64,000 nucleotides of DNA, taken from Rhizobium sp. Root274. Its GTDB lineage: Bacteria > Pseudomonadota > Alphaproteobacteria > Rhizobiales > Rhizobiaceae. The notes beneath the pieces are model-generated. The model worked only from the letters and a program-made list of their open reading frames with translations, made no database searches and was not told where the DNA came from. A program made the translations under genes and the position numbers. The stretch is from NCBI RefSeq assembly GCF_001429245.1, contig NZ_LMJE01000001.1, positions 373,186 through 437,185 of the forward strand, in the 5' to 3' direction. Every line of letters begins with the position of its first letter. The stretch's first letter is position 1. Positions 63,545 through 64,000 of this stretch are shown one piece after another.

Positions 63545-63958
63545 TCAGCTGAGCGGCGTCCAGGTGCCGTTGGCGTTGCGGCAGGCCGCACCGCGGGCCT
63601 CGAGCGTGCGATTGCCGCTCACCACCTTGTGGGTGAACTGACGACAATTCTGCTTGCCGACCTGATAGGGAGCCGCAGCGATCACTTCGCCACGGACGTC
63701 GCCGCCGGCCCAGGTTACCGGCTGGCCGCCGGGTGCGGCTTCCAGCGCGCGATATTCCGCTTCCAGCGCCCTCTGGGTCTCGCTGTTGGACAGCTTCACG
63801 CCCGTGCGAGACACGATGCCACCCTGCAAGGCACTGATATAGACGGCAGAACCCGCCTTGACCGAACCGGCCGATCCGCCGCCCGTCGTGGTGCAGCCCG
63901 CCAGCGCGAGCGCTCCCAGAGCGGCGAGTGCCAAAGTCCCAAAGCGCGTTTTACCCAT
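63545..63958 (-). CDS. Surface-antigen-like outer membrane lipoprotein
   Basis: 137 residues with a lipoprotein signal (GTLALAALGALALAGC; Cys22 lipidated). The mature domain matches the RT0821/Lpp0805-like surface antigen family: SETQRALEAEYRALEAAPGG, PVTWAGGDVRGEVIAAAPYQ and QNCRQFTHKVVSGNR, then CRNANGTW with a second Cys. These small beta-rich lipoproteins sit in the outer membrane or the periplasm and may be peptidoglycan- or stress-linked; function is unknown. The gene is transcribed in the ccm direction but is separated by 248 bases. The start is near the right edge, with no ribosome binding site checked beyond 63970. Confidence 0.85.
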   Translation of the reverse strand: MGKTRFGTLALAALGALALAGCTTTGGGSAGSVKAGSAVYISALQGGIVSRTGVKLSNSETQRALEAEYRALEAAPGGQPVTWAGGDVRGEVIAAAPYQVGKQNCRQFTHKVVSGNRTLEARGAACRNANGTWTPLS

Positions 63959-64000
63959 CAGAGATGCCCAAGTCCCGACGCAGATTCATGCGACCTGATG

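Overview
This is GC-rich alphaproteobacterial chromosome, most likely from the Rhizobiaceae (Rhizobium/Agrobacterium/Sinorhizobium relatives). The best taxonomic marker is the right end: ccmI-ccmE-ccmF-ccmH (cycHJKL in rhizobia), degP, an OmpR/EnvZ-type pair, glnE, a chemoreceptor, a PAS histidine kinase with a PleC/DivJ/PdhS-like transmitter, and pepN, an order familiar from rhizobial chromosomes. Rhizobial intergenic palindromes, a divergent YCII/ECF42 module and an RgtE/ArnT-like glycosyltransferase cluster agree. I see no rRNA, tRNA, insertion sequence, prophage, integrase or CRISPR array. The window is mainly core and housekeeping DNA with a few compact accessory modules.

Left part (1-14 kb): the 3' end of a HisC-like aminotransferase; small Sel1, DUF2147 and VOC genes; a likely secreted 56-residue protein; AMP nucleosidase; then an envelope cluster of a flippase-like membrane protein facing GT39, GT2 (polyprenyl-phosphate-sugar synthase type) and a second GT39. 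An OsmC gene and a PadR-DUF2218 pair follow, with a perfect palindrome between them, then an SDR and a YCII-YCII-ECF42 sigma operon with a candidate self-recognised promoter.

Middle (14-40 kb): a class III aminotransferase divergent from a glutamine-synthetase-like ligase (polyamine/amine catabolism type); a complete oppABC-DF peptide importer with a consensus promoter and an intercistronic hairpin; a lipid kinase; MFS exporters; an L,D-transpeptidase preceded by a full CtrA-type box; a secreted pentapeptide-repeat protein; ETF-ubiquinone oxidoreductase divergent from a D-2-hydroxyacid dehydrogenase, sharing a 16-bp palindrome; two further oxidoreductases; an Hsp70-like ATPase; a divergent uracil-DNA glycosylase; several small genes; a two-HTH protein; and an EamA transporter.

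Right part (40-64 kb): a soluble chemoreceptor-like protein with its sensor domain at the C-terminus, pepN, the PdhS-like kinase (also with a CtrA-type box), an MCP with a CheR/CheB tether, glnE, a two-component pair, degP, an inserted PAP2-phosphatase/response-regulator/kinase module, and the cytochrome c maturation operon with an FNR/FixK-type box upstream. The best candidates for undescribed biology are the PAP2/two-component insertion with its dyad over the ribosome binding site, the CtrA-type boxes on a cell-wall enzyme and a cell-cycle-type kinase, the GT39-GT2-GT39 cluster, and the reversed chemoreceptor. No wholly novel system is proven by the sequence alone.
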